From assembly GCA_964017185.1 (NCBI GenBank), contig OZ024872.1:40616188-40680187 (forward strand): DNA of 64,000 bases. Reading direction: 5' to 3'. The position numbers and the translations under genes are program-made. The notes beneath the pieces are model-generated. The model was given only the letters and a program-made list of their open reading frames with translations. It did no database searches and was not told the origin of the DNA. This document shows, one piece after another, positions 45,030 to 56,938 of the stretch. This DNA is from Rugalucina vietnamica. Taxonomy: Eukaryota; Mollusca; Bivalvia; Lucinida; Lucinidae. The stretch's first letter is position 1. Every line of letters starts with the position of its first letter.

Positions 45030-45490
45030 GTATACAAGGCTCACCTAGGGCCGGGGTTAGCGGAGACAAAGCGGGGCTAAAGTGTCAGGTTTTAACTTTG
45101 GCACGCCCCGGCAGTGCCGGGGATATGCCTGGTTTTTAGTACTTTTTACTTTCCCGCCAATACACGGTCACATTAAGTCAAATTAGATAATAGTTGTATT
45201 TTAACATTTACGTACTAGTGGTAATGGGTGCCACTATACTGCCCTTTTCTGAAAAAGTGGCACCCATTACTACTCGTACTTTTATGGTCCTTATTCAATT
45301 TACAAATGTTTATGTTCATCTGCATTCCGAAATACAAACCCCTCATTTTTATTCATTAGAACAACTACCAGCTGTTGTTCCACATTATTGTCAGCCTCCG
45401 GGGTGCCAGTGCTTTTAGCAGGGATTTTACCACAAATCTGACCCCGCAGTGCCGGGCTCTAAAAACTGAAAAGTTAAACGCCTTGCTATT
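45030..45490. repeat. Diverged G-rich repeat with an inner hairpin
   Basis: gccggggttagcggagacaa and ccccgcagtgccgggctcta words. A hairpin at 45212-45282 pairs agtggtaatgggtgccac with gtggcacccattactact. Confidence 0.5.
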
Positions 45491-46420
45491 CCCTTAAAGC
45501 AAATACCAAAGTGAGGGTGAAAACACCTGCAATTTTAACGTGACTTAACATATGACCCCCACCTAGTTGATGGCTATTTTTTGAAGCACAGTTTTTGCTC
45601 CTTGTTTAAAAGTGTGATCGAATAGCATATCTATGAAATGGGATCCATAACATTTTGTTAATTCTTATTAGCTTTATGGGAAATTGATATGACATCATTG
45701 CGTTTCTTATTTTGTCGACGGGTATAAATAAATAAAGAAAGGAAGAAAGAAAAGGTATTCAACATAAAACGTTTAAAAGATCATGGATGGATATGAGTAG
45801 TAATGATCTCGTTAAGAGTCAAACCGTTTGTATGATCTATTACTTTCTGAACTAGCGAAAAACATGGCTTTGTCCGTCAATGAATTGGACCTAATCAATT
45901 TTAGAGAGCCAAAATTCGTCTACTTACATATAAAACTGACAGAAAATGAGAACTCAATTTGTTTGTGTGGAAGGAATCAATTTGGTTTGCTGTGTACATG
46001 GTATCGAGCAAAGTAATCTGCTCGTCAAATTGCAGAATTTGGTTTTATCCGTTATGAAACAACTTCCCACGTTTTTATAAAACCACAGCAGTATGTAATG
46101 AATTTTAATGTCATGATAAGCATTTAATATTTAAACTATTGAAGGAAATAAAGCTTATGTGTGTAGGGTAGCAGCGTATTTTAAGTAAATTTTTGAAGTG
46201 TTTGAAACACTGGTCAGGTGAAATGCCACAAAATATGGCTCTAATTCTTCTAAATACGGTTGTCCATGGACTGCACTAGGTGGCATAAATATCAACATTC
46301 GTATCTTGAAGTTATTTGAAAAGAAAACAAAACTGATGACGTCATTTGTTTACATTTTGGTGTATATGGAAACATTTGGGGTCACATGATTCCCAGCAGT
46401 GTAAAATACTTGTACTTAGA
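45491..46420. other. Intergenic, nothing recognised
   Basis: Short chance frames only. Confidence 0.45.
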
Positions 46421-46429
46421 TCAAAAGCG

Positions 46430-47375
46430 TTTGGAATCACCCACAGAAGGGCGAGTCATTTAAATTCCCCAAAAATGTCATAATTAAGAGAGCTACAGTT
46501 TGTTCTTAATAGGGTGTGCAAGATTTGTGTTTGTCGATCTCCGGCGTAATAGTATTTTGGTGTATAAGAGTTGTATTGATTAAGCCGATTTTAAAGGAGG
46601 TGACAGTTCTTTGTTCTTCTGGGACAGTGTTTCATTCTCTGATAGCTTATGATAGAAAAGAGGAATAGTACTGAACTGAGCTAACATTTACTGTCGTAAT
46701 ATCATGGGAGTGTCTGATCTTTCATTGACAGTTGGTAGTATGAGAGACGTTAAGTCGGATAAAATTATGTCACGTACCATTTTATAAAACACTTATAAAA
46801 GATTTTCTATCTAAATAGAACTTGAATTTTCCAATTATGTTAATTCTATTCCAGGCTTTTTTCTTAGTGTAATAAATATGCGTGTGCCAGCATCCATCAA
46901 TGGAAGATACGTTTATGATTTTCAACTTCTTGAATGTGTTGGTTTAGCATGTATATTGGAGGGTGTAATGGTTGTATTACTTTTCTACTTATTAGAAGAG
47001 ATTCTGTTTTTGCAGGATTGAACTTAACAAGCCAAGTCTCTGTCCATTTTTTAGGTTGAGCAGCGGTATTAGGGTTGTCTTAAACAAGAAATAGACCAGT
47101 GTCGTCGGCAAAGAGTCATTTTACAATGTCATTTATATACAGTAATAATAAGCGCGGACCAAAATAGAGTCTTGTGGGACTCCTGTATGTATATATATGT
47201 ACTGAACAAAACATAATGTTGCCTGATACCCCCGAAGCCTTTAACTTAAAAGAATACCTTTGCGCCAGACGCGGTCAAATGCCATGCTGACACCACAGAA
47301 GACGACACGTACTTCTTTACGTGCGGCTAAAGCTATACAAAAAGTAGTATAGAGAAAAGTGAGCTGATTAGTAGT
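46430..47375 (-). pseudogene. Decayed non-LTR reverse transcriptase (LINE)
   Basis: Translating the minus strand and allowing stops and frameshifts gives motifs in RT order: EVRVVFCGVSMAFDRVW, GVPQDSIL, IND, LFADDTGLF, WLVKFNPAKTES and HPPIYMLNQ, then, nearer 46430, a C-terminal region with SVQYYSSFL, N-TVPEEQ, and an HTR-like/TNCSSLNYDLF-like end followed by DSPFCG. The order and the GVPQ..IL / FADDT pairing identify a CR1/jockey/L2-type RT. Several stops and frameshifts, no intact frame; the 5' part and endonuclease are missing. Confidence 0.8.
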
Positions 47376-48082
47376 TGAATCATTTTTGATTGGATCTTCT
47401 TCATTCTTAATAGTAATAACGAAAACTATGATATCTGGGATGAGTTCGAATTTCAGCCAGATTATACCCCCTACTGCGGAGTTAGCTGCCCCTGGGCATT
47501 TGGAAAAACTTGGGACACGTGTTGTGGCAACTTCAGCACCTTTATTGTTCAGTGGATCTTCTCCATTCTTGCAGGTAATAAGGACAACAATAAAGTCTCG
47601 GATGAGTTCGAAAGTTGACCAGATCCAATCACTGACTGCGGAGTAAGCTGCCCCTTAGTATTGAAACATCGATATTTAAGTTTGTGGCAACTCTAGCGGC
47701 TCTATTGTTGATTCGATTTTCTCCATTCTTATAAGTTACAAGAACAACCACGATATTTCGAATGAGATTGAATTTCGAAGGTGATGGTTTCAACCCTCCC
47801 GAGGGGTCCTGAAGATGTTAATGCAACAAAAAGAATGTTGATCGGTATCATTGCATTTTGCAAATAATAAAAGCAGTGTATTAAAAGCTCACGGGAATCG
47901 CCACATTAATACATGCATGTTAATACCGTGTGGCACAGATATTTATGCAATAATGCCTGTTATTTGGTGACTTGAAACTCATATATAACGCCTGCTGTAA
48001 TTTACCTTTATGTTTACAGTTGTTTTAACCTACCTCTGTTGGACTCGTCACATTTATAACAAGTAGCCCAAGGGCAACGATC
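47376..48082. repeat. Duplicated intergenic sequence and a decayed foldback relative
   Basis: tggatcttctccattctt..aggacaacaataaa near 47560 recurs in diverged form near 47390 and 47705 (three copies, about 160-180 bp apart). 47790-47970 resembles the foldback at 26839 (ccctcccgaggggtcctg, taataccgtgtggcac). Confidence 0.5.
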
Positions 48083-49736
48083 GCTCACCTGAGAGTCAAC
48101 AAGTATAGTCACTGTACAAAGTGATTTATTTTTATTTATTTTTTTTTTCTTACCATAAATGGGTATAACGGCCATCTTGGTCATGTTTCAGGTCTATGGC
48201 TGCAATAGTTACCATAGGATCATTGGTCCTTTAAACGCTCACTTGAGACCTAGTTGTCACTTTTTCCCATGTTTCCATGTTTGCCTATGTTTCCAAAATT
48301 GACCTTGGCCATAAAGTAAATTAATCACATACCTTCATCTACCCTATTATTTGTTTGCATTTACCACTTTTCAGGTCTCAGGCTACAATAGTTTTCAAAA
48401 TATCCGTTCTTTTCACTTTTTCCCATGTAAAAGCCTATGTTTCTGAAATTGACCTTGCCGTAAAATAGGTCAAGGTCATCCTTGGGTCATAATTTGATCA
48501 AACTATGATGGGCTGGAGTCCCAAATGCTACACATCAAGTTTCGTGAAAATCGGCCTGCCGGTTCAGGAGAAGAAAATTTTTTAGTGTTTTTTTTTTACC
48601 ATATATGGGCGTGGCGGCCATCTTGGTCATGTGACCTGGATTTTGAAATCAAACTTTCGTTCCATGGCTGCTGCACATAAAATTTCACTTTGGTTGGCCA
48701 GGCGGTTTCAGAGAAGAAGATCTTTGAAAAGTGTACATGGATGACGGACAGGCCAAGGTCAAGAGATGACCTTGACCTAAATTAATCACACACCTTCATC
48801 TACTCCATTAATTGTTTTGCATTTAACACTTTTCAGGTCTCAGGCTGCAATAGTTTTCAAAAAAATCCATAGTTTTCACTTTTTCCCATGTAAAAGCCTA
48901 TGTTTCCAAAATTGACCTTGCTGTAAAACAGGTCAAGGTCATCCTAGGGTCATCATTTTATCAAACTATGATGGGTTGTAGTCCCAAATGCTACATACCA
49001 AGTTTCGTGAAAATCGGTCCGCCGGTTCAAGAGAATAAGATTTTTGAGTGGTTTTTACCATATATGGGCGTGGCGGCCATCTTGGTCATGTGACCTGGAT
49101 TTCGCGATCAATCATTCGTTCCCCCTACCCATGGATGCTCCACATAAAATTTTACTTTGATTGGCCAAGCGGTTTCAGAGAAGATATTTGAAAAGTGTGT
49201 ATGGACGACAGACAGGCCAAGGTCAAGAGATGACCTTGACCTAAATTTATCACATACCTTCATCTACTCAATTTGTTGTTTGTATCTGTCACTTTTCAGG
49301 TCTCAGGCTGCAATAGTTTTCAAAAAATCCATAGTTTTCACTTTTTCCCATGTAAAAACATGTTTCCAAAATTGACCTTGCCATAAAATAGGTCAAGGTC
49401 ATCCCAGGGTCATCATTTGCGCAAACTATGACAGGCTGGAGTCCCCGATGCTACATACCAAGTGTCGTTGAAATCGGCCCGCCGGTTCTGGAGAAGAAGA
49501 TTTTTGAGTGGTTTTTACCATATATGGGCGTGGCGGCCATCTTGGTCATGTGACCTGGATTTCGCGATCAAACTTTCGTCCCTTCTACCCAGGGATGCTC
49601 CACATAAAATTTCATTTTGATTGGCCAAGCGGTTTCAGAGAAGAAGATCTTTGGAATTGTGGACGACGGACGGACGGACGCCGGACTGATTGGTATACTA
49701 TAAGCTCACCTTGTGAGCCTTCGGCTCAGGTGAGCT
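48083..49736 (+). mobile_element. GCTCACCTGAG-ended repeat with 460-bp tandem units
   Basis: It starts with gctcacctgag and ends with ctcaggtgagc. The interior holds about three units of 460 bp, judged from gaccttg..aggtcaaggtcatc blocks near 48450, 48912 and 49372. Each unit also has a block with ggcggccatcttggtcatgt. The 3' end has a GACGGACGG run and a hairpin (49702-49736). Such dispersed repeats are frequent in bivalve DNA; no coding capacity is supported. Confidence 0.75.
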
Positions 49737-49737
49737 A

Positions 49738-49930
49738 ATGAACCGTGACGCGAGAAAACCGGTCTTCGAGGTTTTCGACCAGGTCTGACACAAACCGACC
49801 TGTACAGTCACAGAAGCAGGCTAGAAACTTGAAATTTCGGGTTTACGAAGAAGAGAAATTGTACTTTCCATGTAGCGAAAACAAAGGCGCTGATCTGCGC
49901 CTTTGTTTTCGCATACGATGTGACTCATAT
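49738..49930. mobile_element. GGCGGCTCA-family MITE, diverged copy
   Basis: tgaaccgtgacgcgagaaaacc directly abuts the end of the 48083 repeat. Shared tctgacacaaaccg, gcttgaaattt-type words, and gctgatctgcgcctttgttttcgc. Confidence 0.65.
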
Positions 49931-50159
49931 ATAGATGATGCTACCGGATGGCGGCCTTGTTGAGAAATAGCTAGTCATCATGCTATTCGTTTTGGTGTAC
50001 TTTCTTTCTCGGCTAGAGACTGTGTTTAGGGTTTTAAATTGAACTGTACAATTTCTGTGCCCTCTGTTCCTCTTTTAGCTAGACATAATATTGTCCAGTG
50101 TTTATGCATACTTTCCCAAGAGTAAACGAAAATTGTGAACACACAGTTCTAACAAGAAA

Positions 50160-50282
50160 GTAGTAGTTAAACGACCGGGGGTCTTGGGTTCGATTCTGTG
50201 TTCGGCAAGAGACTGTAAACCAAGGCCTCCATCTTCACACCTTAGTTTTTGGTGAGATGTTAAACACAAACACAACAAAATA
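50160..50282 (+). repeat. tRNA-derived SINE fragment
   Basis: tcttgggttcgattctg is a good pol III B-box. The sequence ends gagatgttaaacacaaacacaac, a SINE-like A-rich tail. It abuts the next MITE. Confidence 0.5.
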
Positions 50283-50519
50283 TGAGCCGCCTCGTGAGAA
50301 AACCAACAATCTGCATATGCGAAAACAAAGAGGCAGATCAGCTTCGCGGTAACCGCGAAGCTGATCAGCGCCTTTGTTTTCGCTACACGGATAGAACAAT
50401 TCCTCTACTTTCTAAATCCAAAATTTCCGGTCTCTAGCCATCTTCTGTGCTTGTACAGCCCGGTTTGTGTCGGACCTGTTCGGAAACCACATTGTTGGTT
50501 TTCCCACGAGGCGGCTCAT
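50283..50519. mobile_element. GGCGGCTCA-family MITE, best copy
   Basis: tgagccgcctcgtgagaaaacc pairs with ggttttcccacgaggcggctca. Near the left is a palindrome, gatcagcttcgcggt / accgcgaagctgatc (50336-50366), flanked by gcgaaaacaaag and ctttgttttcgc. A TA on each side may be the target duplication. Confidence 0.85.
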
Positions 50520-50524
50520 ATTTT

Positions 50525-50755
50525 ACAAGAGCAGGAGAGCGCAGTGGCTTAGTGGTATAGCGTCCAACTGCAAAATCGATAAATTCTGGGTGCGAAGCTC
50601 GCTGGGGTGCCGTGTTGTGTCCTTGAGCAATACACATTAACCTCACATTTATAATGAAGAATTGGTGAATGCATTGAAGCGGTGGGCCCGTCCAATCACT
50701 TGGAAAACGTTGACAGGGACGTTAAACCACAAAACAAAACAAAATAACAAATAAT
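50525..50755 (+). repeat. tRNA-derived SINE
   Basis: The head has an A-box-like tggcttagtggtatagcg and, 35 bp on, a B-box-like gggtgcgaagctc. The 3' end is cagggacgttaaaccacaaa followed by (aac)/(aaac) A-rich sequence. It is a SINE rather than a tRNA gene because the acceptor stem does not pair. It ends about 20 bp from zinc-finger exon A. Confidence 0.65.
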
Positions 50756-50777
50756 AGCAAACTACTCTTGCTAGCTG

Positions 50778-50965
50778 TCAAAACTTGTGAACCGTTGCTT
50801 GGTGTTTGAGCAAATTTTCTTTCCGGGAGAAATTTTGTCCACATGATTCACAATTGTAAGGCTTTTCTCCAGTATGTTTTCTCAGATGCCTTGTGTAGTT
50901 CCCTTTGTGATAGAATAACTTGCTGCAGTATTCGCATGGCCACAACGACCGCCTTTGAAAATGAC
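50778..50965 (-). CDS. C2H2 zinc-finger terminal exon A
   Basis: 188-nt exon after a ttttttcag acceptor, entered in phase 1 and ending in its own TGA. It encodes two C2H2 fingers (CEYC..H-x3-H and CESC..H-x4-H, both with 12 residues between Cys and His) joined by an HTGEKPYN linker, then ends three residues after the last His. The finger spacing is canonical, so DNA binding is expected. It contains no Met suited to a start, so it must be spliced to upstream exons. It is the most distal of five alternatives at this locus. Confidence 0.85.
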
Positions 50966-50969
50966 CTGA

Positions 50970-52080
50970 AAAAAGAAAACAAAATACTCATCTAAGACAG
51001 TTGTCGTCGATCAAGTTTTGGCTGAAGGAAGCAGTTGCAATTATAACTAAAAACTGCTACCATATGAACAAAAAAGAAACACCACATTTTATTAACAAGC
51101 GTTTTCTCATTTTAGGGTAAAACAATGGTATTTTCGGGGTTGACTCTGAAGCTGCTCTACGGAATTTATGTTTATCACGGTACATTATAGTGCATAAGCT
51201 TAATTTCATTTAGATGATAATTATATGAGATACCTTTGTCGACCTAAACCAGTGCCAACAAGGGAAACTGTGCGCAGCGCATGTGCACATATTTTAATTT
51301 TACAACCATCAAGACAAGAAGACAGCTGCACCCTTTGTCGTAAAAGGTCCTGATGAAAGGCCATTGAACTATGAATGAATTTCCAAAACACAGCACTTGA
51401 AGAAAAAATCAGTTGATTATCTATAACTTAACGCAGTGTCATTACTGTACCCTGTTTTAAAATGCGATTACTATATGACCGGTCGTCGGACAGCAATAGT
51501 TTTGATACCAATCTGATCAGAAAAGATCGGGCTTTCACCACATATGAACAACAATCTCATTGATTGTCCACAGAGAAAATAATCAAGCAAGTGACAAGTA
51601 TTAAAGAACACCCCTCGTAACATAACTTGTTAACAATTTAGAGTAATAGTAATATTTTGCCTTCCTTCTGAAAAAATGAAGTTAAAGGTTTATTCTCCCA
51701 AAGCAAAATACCTGCATAATCAACACAATGGTTTGCAGAACATAGCAATATTTAGTGCAAAGTTGCATTGGACAAAGTTCTATTTATTGAGCTTCAATTG
51801 TACAATCGATGTTAAATTAATGAATTTCAAATATATACTGAGACACTTTAGAAACGCACCACTTTGAAAATGCTTGTATCTTTGCGAGGTCTCTTTTTTC
51901 AATTAATGGGGATTATTCATGTTGAAATACCTATTGATTTAATGCAAAATTCTCAATGCTGTGACTTGTGACTGCTGGGTATATATACCAAAAATCGAAA
52001 TGAAACGCAAAATTCAAAAGTTACAGAGCTGCTTTACCCTACATTATGAGCGACAAAAAGTTTTTTTCAATGACACTGTA
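50970..52080. other. Intron between zinc-finger exons B and A
   Basis: No further finger exon or recognised repeat. It must hold the 3' UTR and poly(A) site of exon B if B is terminal. Confidence 0.45.
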
Positions 52081-52388
52081 CATACGGTAACATTGAAATG
52101 TGTCAGTTTATGTGCCAGCATGTTCCCTTTTCTGTTGAAAGATTTCATACGCTAGCATTGCAATATGTCAGTTTTGTGCCAATTTGAAATGTTTCCTTTT
52201 CTGTTGGTTCACACGCTAACATTGCAATGGGTCAGTTTCTGAACCAAAAGCAGTAACTCATACGATAACAGTTTAATGTATCAGTTTACGTGCCAACATG
52301 TTTCCTTTTTTACTGAAAGATTTCATACGCTAACATTGTAATGAGTCAGTTTATGTGCCATCATGTTTCCTTTCCTGTTGAACGATTT
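52081..52388 (-). repeat. 65-bp tandem repeat derived from the end of zinc-finger exon B
   Basis: Units at 52324-52388 (coding end of exon B), 52259-52323, 52210-52258 (shortened), 52146-52209 and 52081-52145. On the minus strand each decayed unit still reads like SFNRKGNMLAHKLTH, for example KLTHFNVTV in the most distal. The copies lie downstream of the stop. Confidence 0.85.
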
Positions 52389-52516
52389 CCCACAAACTTC
52401 ACATTTATGTGGCTTCTCTCCTGTGTGAATCATCCGGTGAGCCATGAGATTACCACGTTGTCTGAAATTTCTCGAGCAAAAGTCGCACTGATACCTTTTG
52501 GTGTCGTTGTCAGGAT
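52323..52516 (-). CDS. C2H2 zinc-finger terminal exon B
   Basis: 194-nt exon, acceptor tgctttcag, phase 1, own TGA. After a short acidic lead (DPDNDTKR) come two canonical fingers (CDFC and CEVC) with an HTGEKPHK linker, then YNVSV and stop. The end of the second finger and the stop lie in the first unit of a 65-bp tandem repeat whose other copies fill the 3' side. Confidence 0.87.
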
Positions 52517-52559
52517 CTGAAAGCATAAATGACACAGTTGAAAGAAACCTAGGTTAATT

Positions 52560-53510
52560 TAAGTAAACGAATAGCTCATATTATAACTAAAATGCGGTAA
52601 CACTATGAACAGCTATGAGCGTAATAGCAATGAATAGCTATTTAATGCAATAATTTAAAGTCAATCTACGGAAAAGGCGTGAATAGTCCCTAAAACTCAG
52701 ATAAGGGGAGGCGATTCTTTCAGATCACGAACTGAGCATTTATGGGAGAGAAATATGTATGGCGATGTGTTGAAAAAAAATACGTATTTGTCATTTAGGG
52801 AGATTCCACGAGTTATCCGTGTATCTTCATTACGCCACATATACATGAATGAAATTATGAAGGCTTCCTTTCAAAAATCCCCATACATTTCAATACATAC
52901 ACATCAGCGATTAATACGGTTAAAATGAGTCATATGATAACACACACATACAAACAAAAGAAAAACAAAACTATGACAATTTTCCTGGGCAGACTTAGAT
53001 CATCTAAGCGGTTAACCAGTGGTAAGGTGAATATTGAAAAAAAAAAAAAAGGTGAATATTGAAAAAAAAAAAAAAAAAAACCACTGAACCACTAAATACA
53101 TGTCAATGGCATCGGACTATAAACAAGGTTTCATGTTTGCACCTGTCACTGCTGTGGAGAATCACTCGACAATGGTGTCAAATTGATTTGCATGCTTGAT
53201 GTTAATGGAATAATGAATCCCTACTTGAATGAATTGTGATAGAAAGATGGTGAAAATCTATTGTAAAATAAAATAAATTAACGTTTAAAGGCAATTTCAC
53301 ACCCACATACATGACTTGATGAGCCCCGCCATTTTGTTTATTTGGTTAGGTTTCATATTTTGAAATTAATCAAAATCAACACTAAATGAATCGAACAGAT
53401 TTTGTATTCACAACTGCTGTCATATTTATGACATCAAGTAAATAACTTGAGATACAATTATAGGTTTAGGGTTAATCAGAAAAGTATAAGGAAGTAAAGG
53501 GAGATGATAG
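52560..53510. other. Intron sequence with A-rich runs
   Basis: Two poly(A) runs with a repeated ggtgaatattg (53039-53081). No gene exon is recognised. Confidence 0.5.
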
Positions 53511-53516
53511 TTAGTT

Positions 53517-53800
53517 GATTTGTTTGTTTGAGTAATCACGGTGGCCTAGCGTCCCAGTCAACGGCTATGGTCATGTCGAAGTTGCCTCCATTTAATGGGA
53601 ATTCTACCCATCATTTGGATGGCATGACGCCCAAAGTGTGCTTGAAAAATGGTTTGACTTGAACCACTTTTCTTGGACAAGTTGAGGCATTCTGAGCGTT
53701 AACCAGTAATCAGATGGTCAGTCAGTAGTTTATAAACTTTTGCCTTGAGGCAAAAAGCAGCCCATCCACTTCTCTCAGTGCCTTCATGGCATGTCTAGGT
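53517..53800 (-). repeat. SINE-like dispersed repeat, family S1
   Basis: Shares gcgtcccagtcaacggctatggtcatgtcg, accagtaatcagatggtcagtc and a gccttgaggcaaaaagcagcccatc block with the other S1 copies. Confidence 0.65.
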
Positions 53801-54783
53801 TGAGTGACGATAAGAAAGGAAGGATGGGGATATGGGAAATAAAGTAAACATGACATTAAAGAAAGTTAATAAATGTTGGCTTTATGCTAAATGTTTGAAA
53901 TCTCATCAAATAGATATAATGGTGGCCATCCGTATCACAAATTTATCATGAAAAGATCAAAATGCATTATTTATGAAGGAAGAGTGTAACAAAATAAGAG
54001 CTCAAAAACACTTTAAGTGCATATATATAAAGGATTCCCATTTAACTTTCCCTTGAAAGTAAAACATTTGGCAAACATATGTTAATGGTAGCAGTCAGAT
54101 GTCTCTCTTGAATGCTCATCTAAAAAACTACAAGGTAGTTTACTTGGCATATGTTGAAATATTTACACTTATTTGTCAAATAACCTGCATTATGACCGGG
54201 TACCGAGTGATAAAGACACAGGATTACAAATGATTGGACGTTCCATCTTGGTAATTAACTTATTCTATCAAAGTTTGTCTGCCATTGGTATCTCTTACAA
54301 AATATTACCAACCATATACATTCAGTTGAATTCTACACATTGCATTCACATATACGTTTCACTGGAAATCTTCTTGCAATGTAAATTTAGTTTATAAGAA
54401 GGAAAGTAATACATAACTAAATAAACATACCTTATTCGTTTTGTACTTCAAAAAGGCTGGGTACCTTCGAAAAGGTAACGGTAAAAAGGAGGTGATTTTA
54501 CAAACATTCAATGATATATTTTCAAAGAATTATCAACTAAAGGAGTGAAGCACTATTTTATGTGATTATATGTAGACCCTCTATATAAACGTTCATGTAT
54601 GCCAATAACTTTTATTTAGCATCATCTGTCTTTCTTTCAATTACGAAAAATAAGTTATATGTCAAATATCCTTCGTTTGTGTAAGCTATTTAAGCAAATA
54701 ATTTTGTACATCCATTTTGAAAAATTACACTCGTCAGATTCTTTAACAAAAGTCTATCATTTCTTGTACGAGTATTGTGAAAA
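53801..54783. other. Intron between zinc-finger exons C and B
   Basis: AT-rich, no further finger exon or recognised repeat. It should hold the 3' UTR of exon C. Confidence 0.45.
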
Positions 54784-54986
54784 CTATTTTGAATGTTGAA
54801 GAAACCGATGCCGGTCTTTGTTTCCTTTCTGTGTAAACGTTTTCCCACAGATCTCACAGCTGTAAGGTTTGTCTCCAGTATGTAATCTAAGGTGTCTAGT
54901 CCAATCACCGCGTGACTTGAACTGCTTGCCACAATACGAACAAATGTAAGAAGCGCCTCCTTGATAATCCACCTGGAACTTCAAGT
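54784..54986 (-). CDS. C2H2 zinc-finger terminal exon C
   Basis: 203-nt exon, acceptor ctattttcag, phase 1, own TAG. Lead sequence DYQGGASYI, then fingers CSYC..H-x3-H and CEIC..H-x4-H with an HTGDKPYS linker, ending QHSK. Helix residues differ from exons A and B (KSRGDWTRH, TQKGNKDRH), so target sequence should differ. Confidence 0.87.
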
Positions 54987-54989
54987 CTG

Positions 54990-55630
54990 AAAATAGAATG
55001 TATATAGATTTTCATAAACTAAATACAATGGTTTGAACGAATTCTGTACTATTTCCGTCTAACAAAGTGTAAAAAAATCAAGTTTTACCCATCCTACAAC
55101 CCACAAAACCGTGAATTTCCGCTTCTATTGAACCATTTGGACAACGTCTTGACGCTATTTACTACAGGAAATTTGACACAAGGAAAACACAGGTGGTTCA
55201 TTGAAGTCTTTAAAACATTTTTTTAAATAATGATATTTTCTTGATGGCACACATAGCTATGGAAATAAATGAGAATGTCAGTCAAAATGTATTCTGGCGA
55301 TTATGGGTAGTACATGATCGAAACATAGTTGCAATGTAATCATGTTTGAGTTACTTATAAAGCATTAATTTTGTGTTTGCAAATTCAAATTTCACAAAAA
55401 TGCATTTTCAATGGTCAAAATCGTTTACAGAATAAGGATTTTTATGGCCATCTGTGCACGCTGAGGAGAACAGATGTCCCTTCCCTGGAATTTCTTAACA
55501 CAGACCACTGACTGAGATAAAATTATCCCTGATAATTGGTTTAAAATCTTTTGCACCATTGGTGGCTATTGGCCAAACTGAATATTGTAGCTAAGATAAT
55601 ATACACACTATGACTTTAGTAAGATTCTGT
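54990..55630. other. Intron between zinc-finger exons D and C
   Basis: No recognised feature before the S1 repeats. Confidence 0.45.
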
Positions 55631-55635
55631 ATTTA

Positions 55636-55785
55636 GTTAGTTTGCTTGAATTGATGTTTTATGTCCAGATCAAAAGCTATGATCATGTCAGGACTTTGCA
55701 ACCATTTTTATGGGACTTCTACCCAACATTAGGACGTCATAACATCCAAAATACAAACATCTTAGTAAAAAGCTCAGGCTTACAT
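55636..55785 (-). repeat. SINE-like dispersed repeat, family S1, diverged
   Basis: ttgcttgaattgatgttttatgtcc, gctatgatcatgtcaggac and aggacgtcataacatccaaa blocks of S1. Confidence 0.55.
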
Positions 55786-55892
55786 TGTATATATCGGAAA
55801 AAGGTTTTGTTGTGTTTTAAGTATTTTCTTTCCCATCTGGTGTCTATGTTGGGACTTTAAATTTAATTGTATCGATTCCTGGTCCCTCTATT

Positions 55893-56410
55893 CTTGTTTG
55901 TTTGTTTGAATTGATGCTTAACGTCCCAGTCAACAGCTAATGTTCATGTCGGGACGCTGCCTCCATTTTATAGAACTTTTACCCCAAATTAGGACGTCAT
56001 GACATGCAAAAAGTGCTTCGAATATAACCACCACCCAACTAAACCAACAAGGTTTACATGTATGGGTAGTTTGACATGAACCTTTGTTTTCCTCGGCAGG
56101 CTCAGGCCTTGGCGGTTAACCAGTAATCAGATGGTCAGTCATTAACGAAGAAGCTTTGCCTGGAGGCACAAGCAGCCCATCTATTTCTTTAGGCCCCAAC
56201 GGGCGGGGGTCCATATTCCCATCCGACCACCATCCTCTATTCTTACTTTATATGTATGGATGACTTGGCTTGAACCACTTTTCCTGAGCAGTTTCAGAAC
56301 TTCTCAATGGCTAACCAGAAGGTCAGTAGGTAATAAGCTCTGCTTGCAGGCACAAGCAGTCCATCTGTTTCGGAGGCCCATATTGCCATCTGACCACCAT
56401 ATCTATTATT
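55893..56410 (-). repeat. SINE-like dispersed repeat, family S1, full copy plus a partial one
   Basis: The longest copy (55893-56235) runs from gtttgtttgaattgatgcttaacg to ttaggccccaacgggcgggggtccatattccc. A second, partial unit (56236-56410) repeats atgtatggatgacttg..gcacaagcagtccatctg. Confidence 0.7.
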
Positions 56411-56938
56411 TATCACAATAGCACAGTTTTATCTTTATTTATTATTTTGAAATTCGTCATAAATTTCACTAAATTGGCATGGAATAAATAAAGAACGTCC
56501 AAATTTTGTATCTAATATTACTGAACATGCAGACAACATATCTGATATTGTATCAAATATAAAACAAAATAAACAAATGACGATATTTGTGAAGTTTCAT
56601 CCCCGTTTCACTGTAAAAGCATTAAAAACAAGTGAAACATCATGTTTTCCTTTGTATTAGACGTTTTGAAGTATACATTTGATGTGATATCCCTCATGTG
56701 TCATTCAAACTAGATATACACAAAACAAACAATGTTATCCTTCGCATCAACCACACTTCACTGTAAATTCAAGAATGGACATAAGTGTGTTGGTAGCTTG
56801 CAAATCTTCCTTTCTATTCAGATTTTGACAGTCAAAATAGCGTGATATCTTGTTTATGCTCTATAAGTAGGGATCCAAAAACACACGCGTGTACTTTTAA
56901 TGATACCCTTCAGCTTTCTTCCACATTTAACTCGACGT

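Noticed and set aside
49508..49738. Open frame with a WPSGFREE motif, also seen near 60934-61203 and 61596
   Set aside because: The same peptide recurs only because the DNA repeat recurs. It starts and stops at arbitrary places, with no splice or start context.
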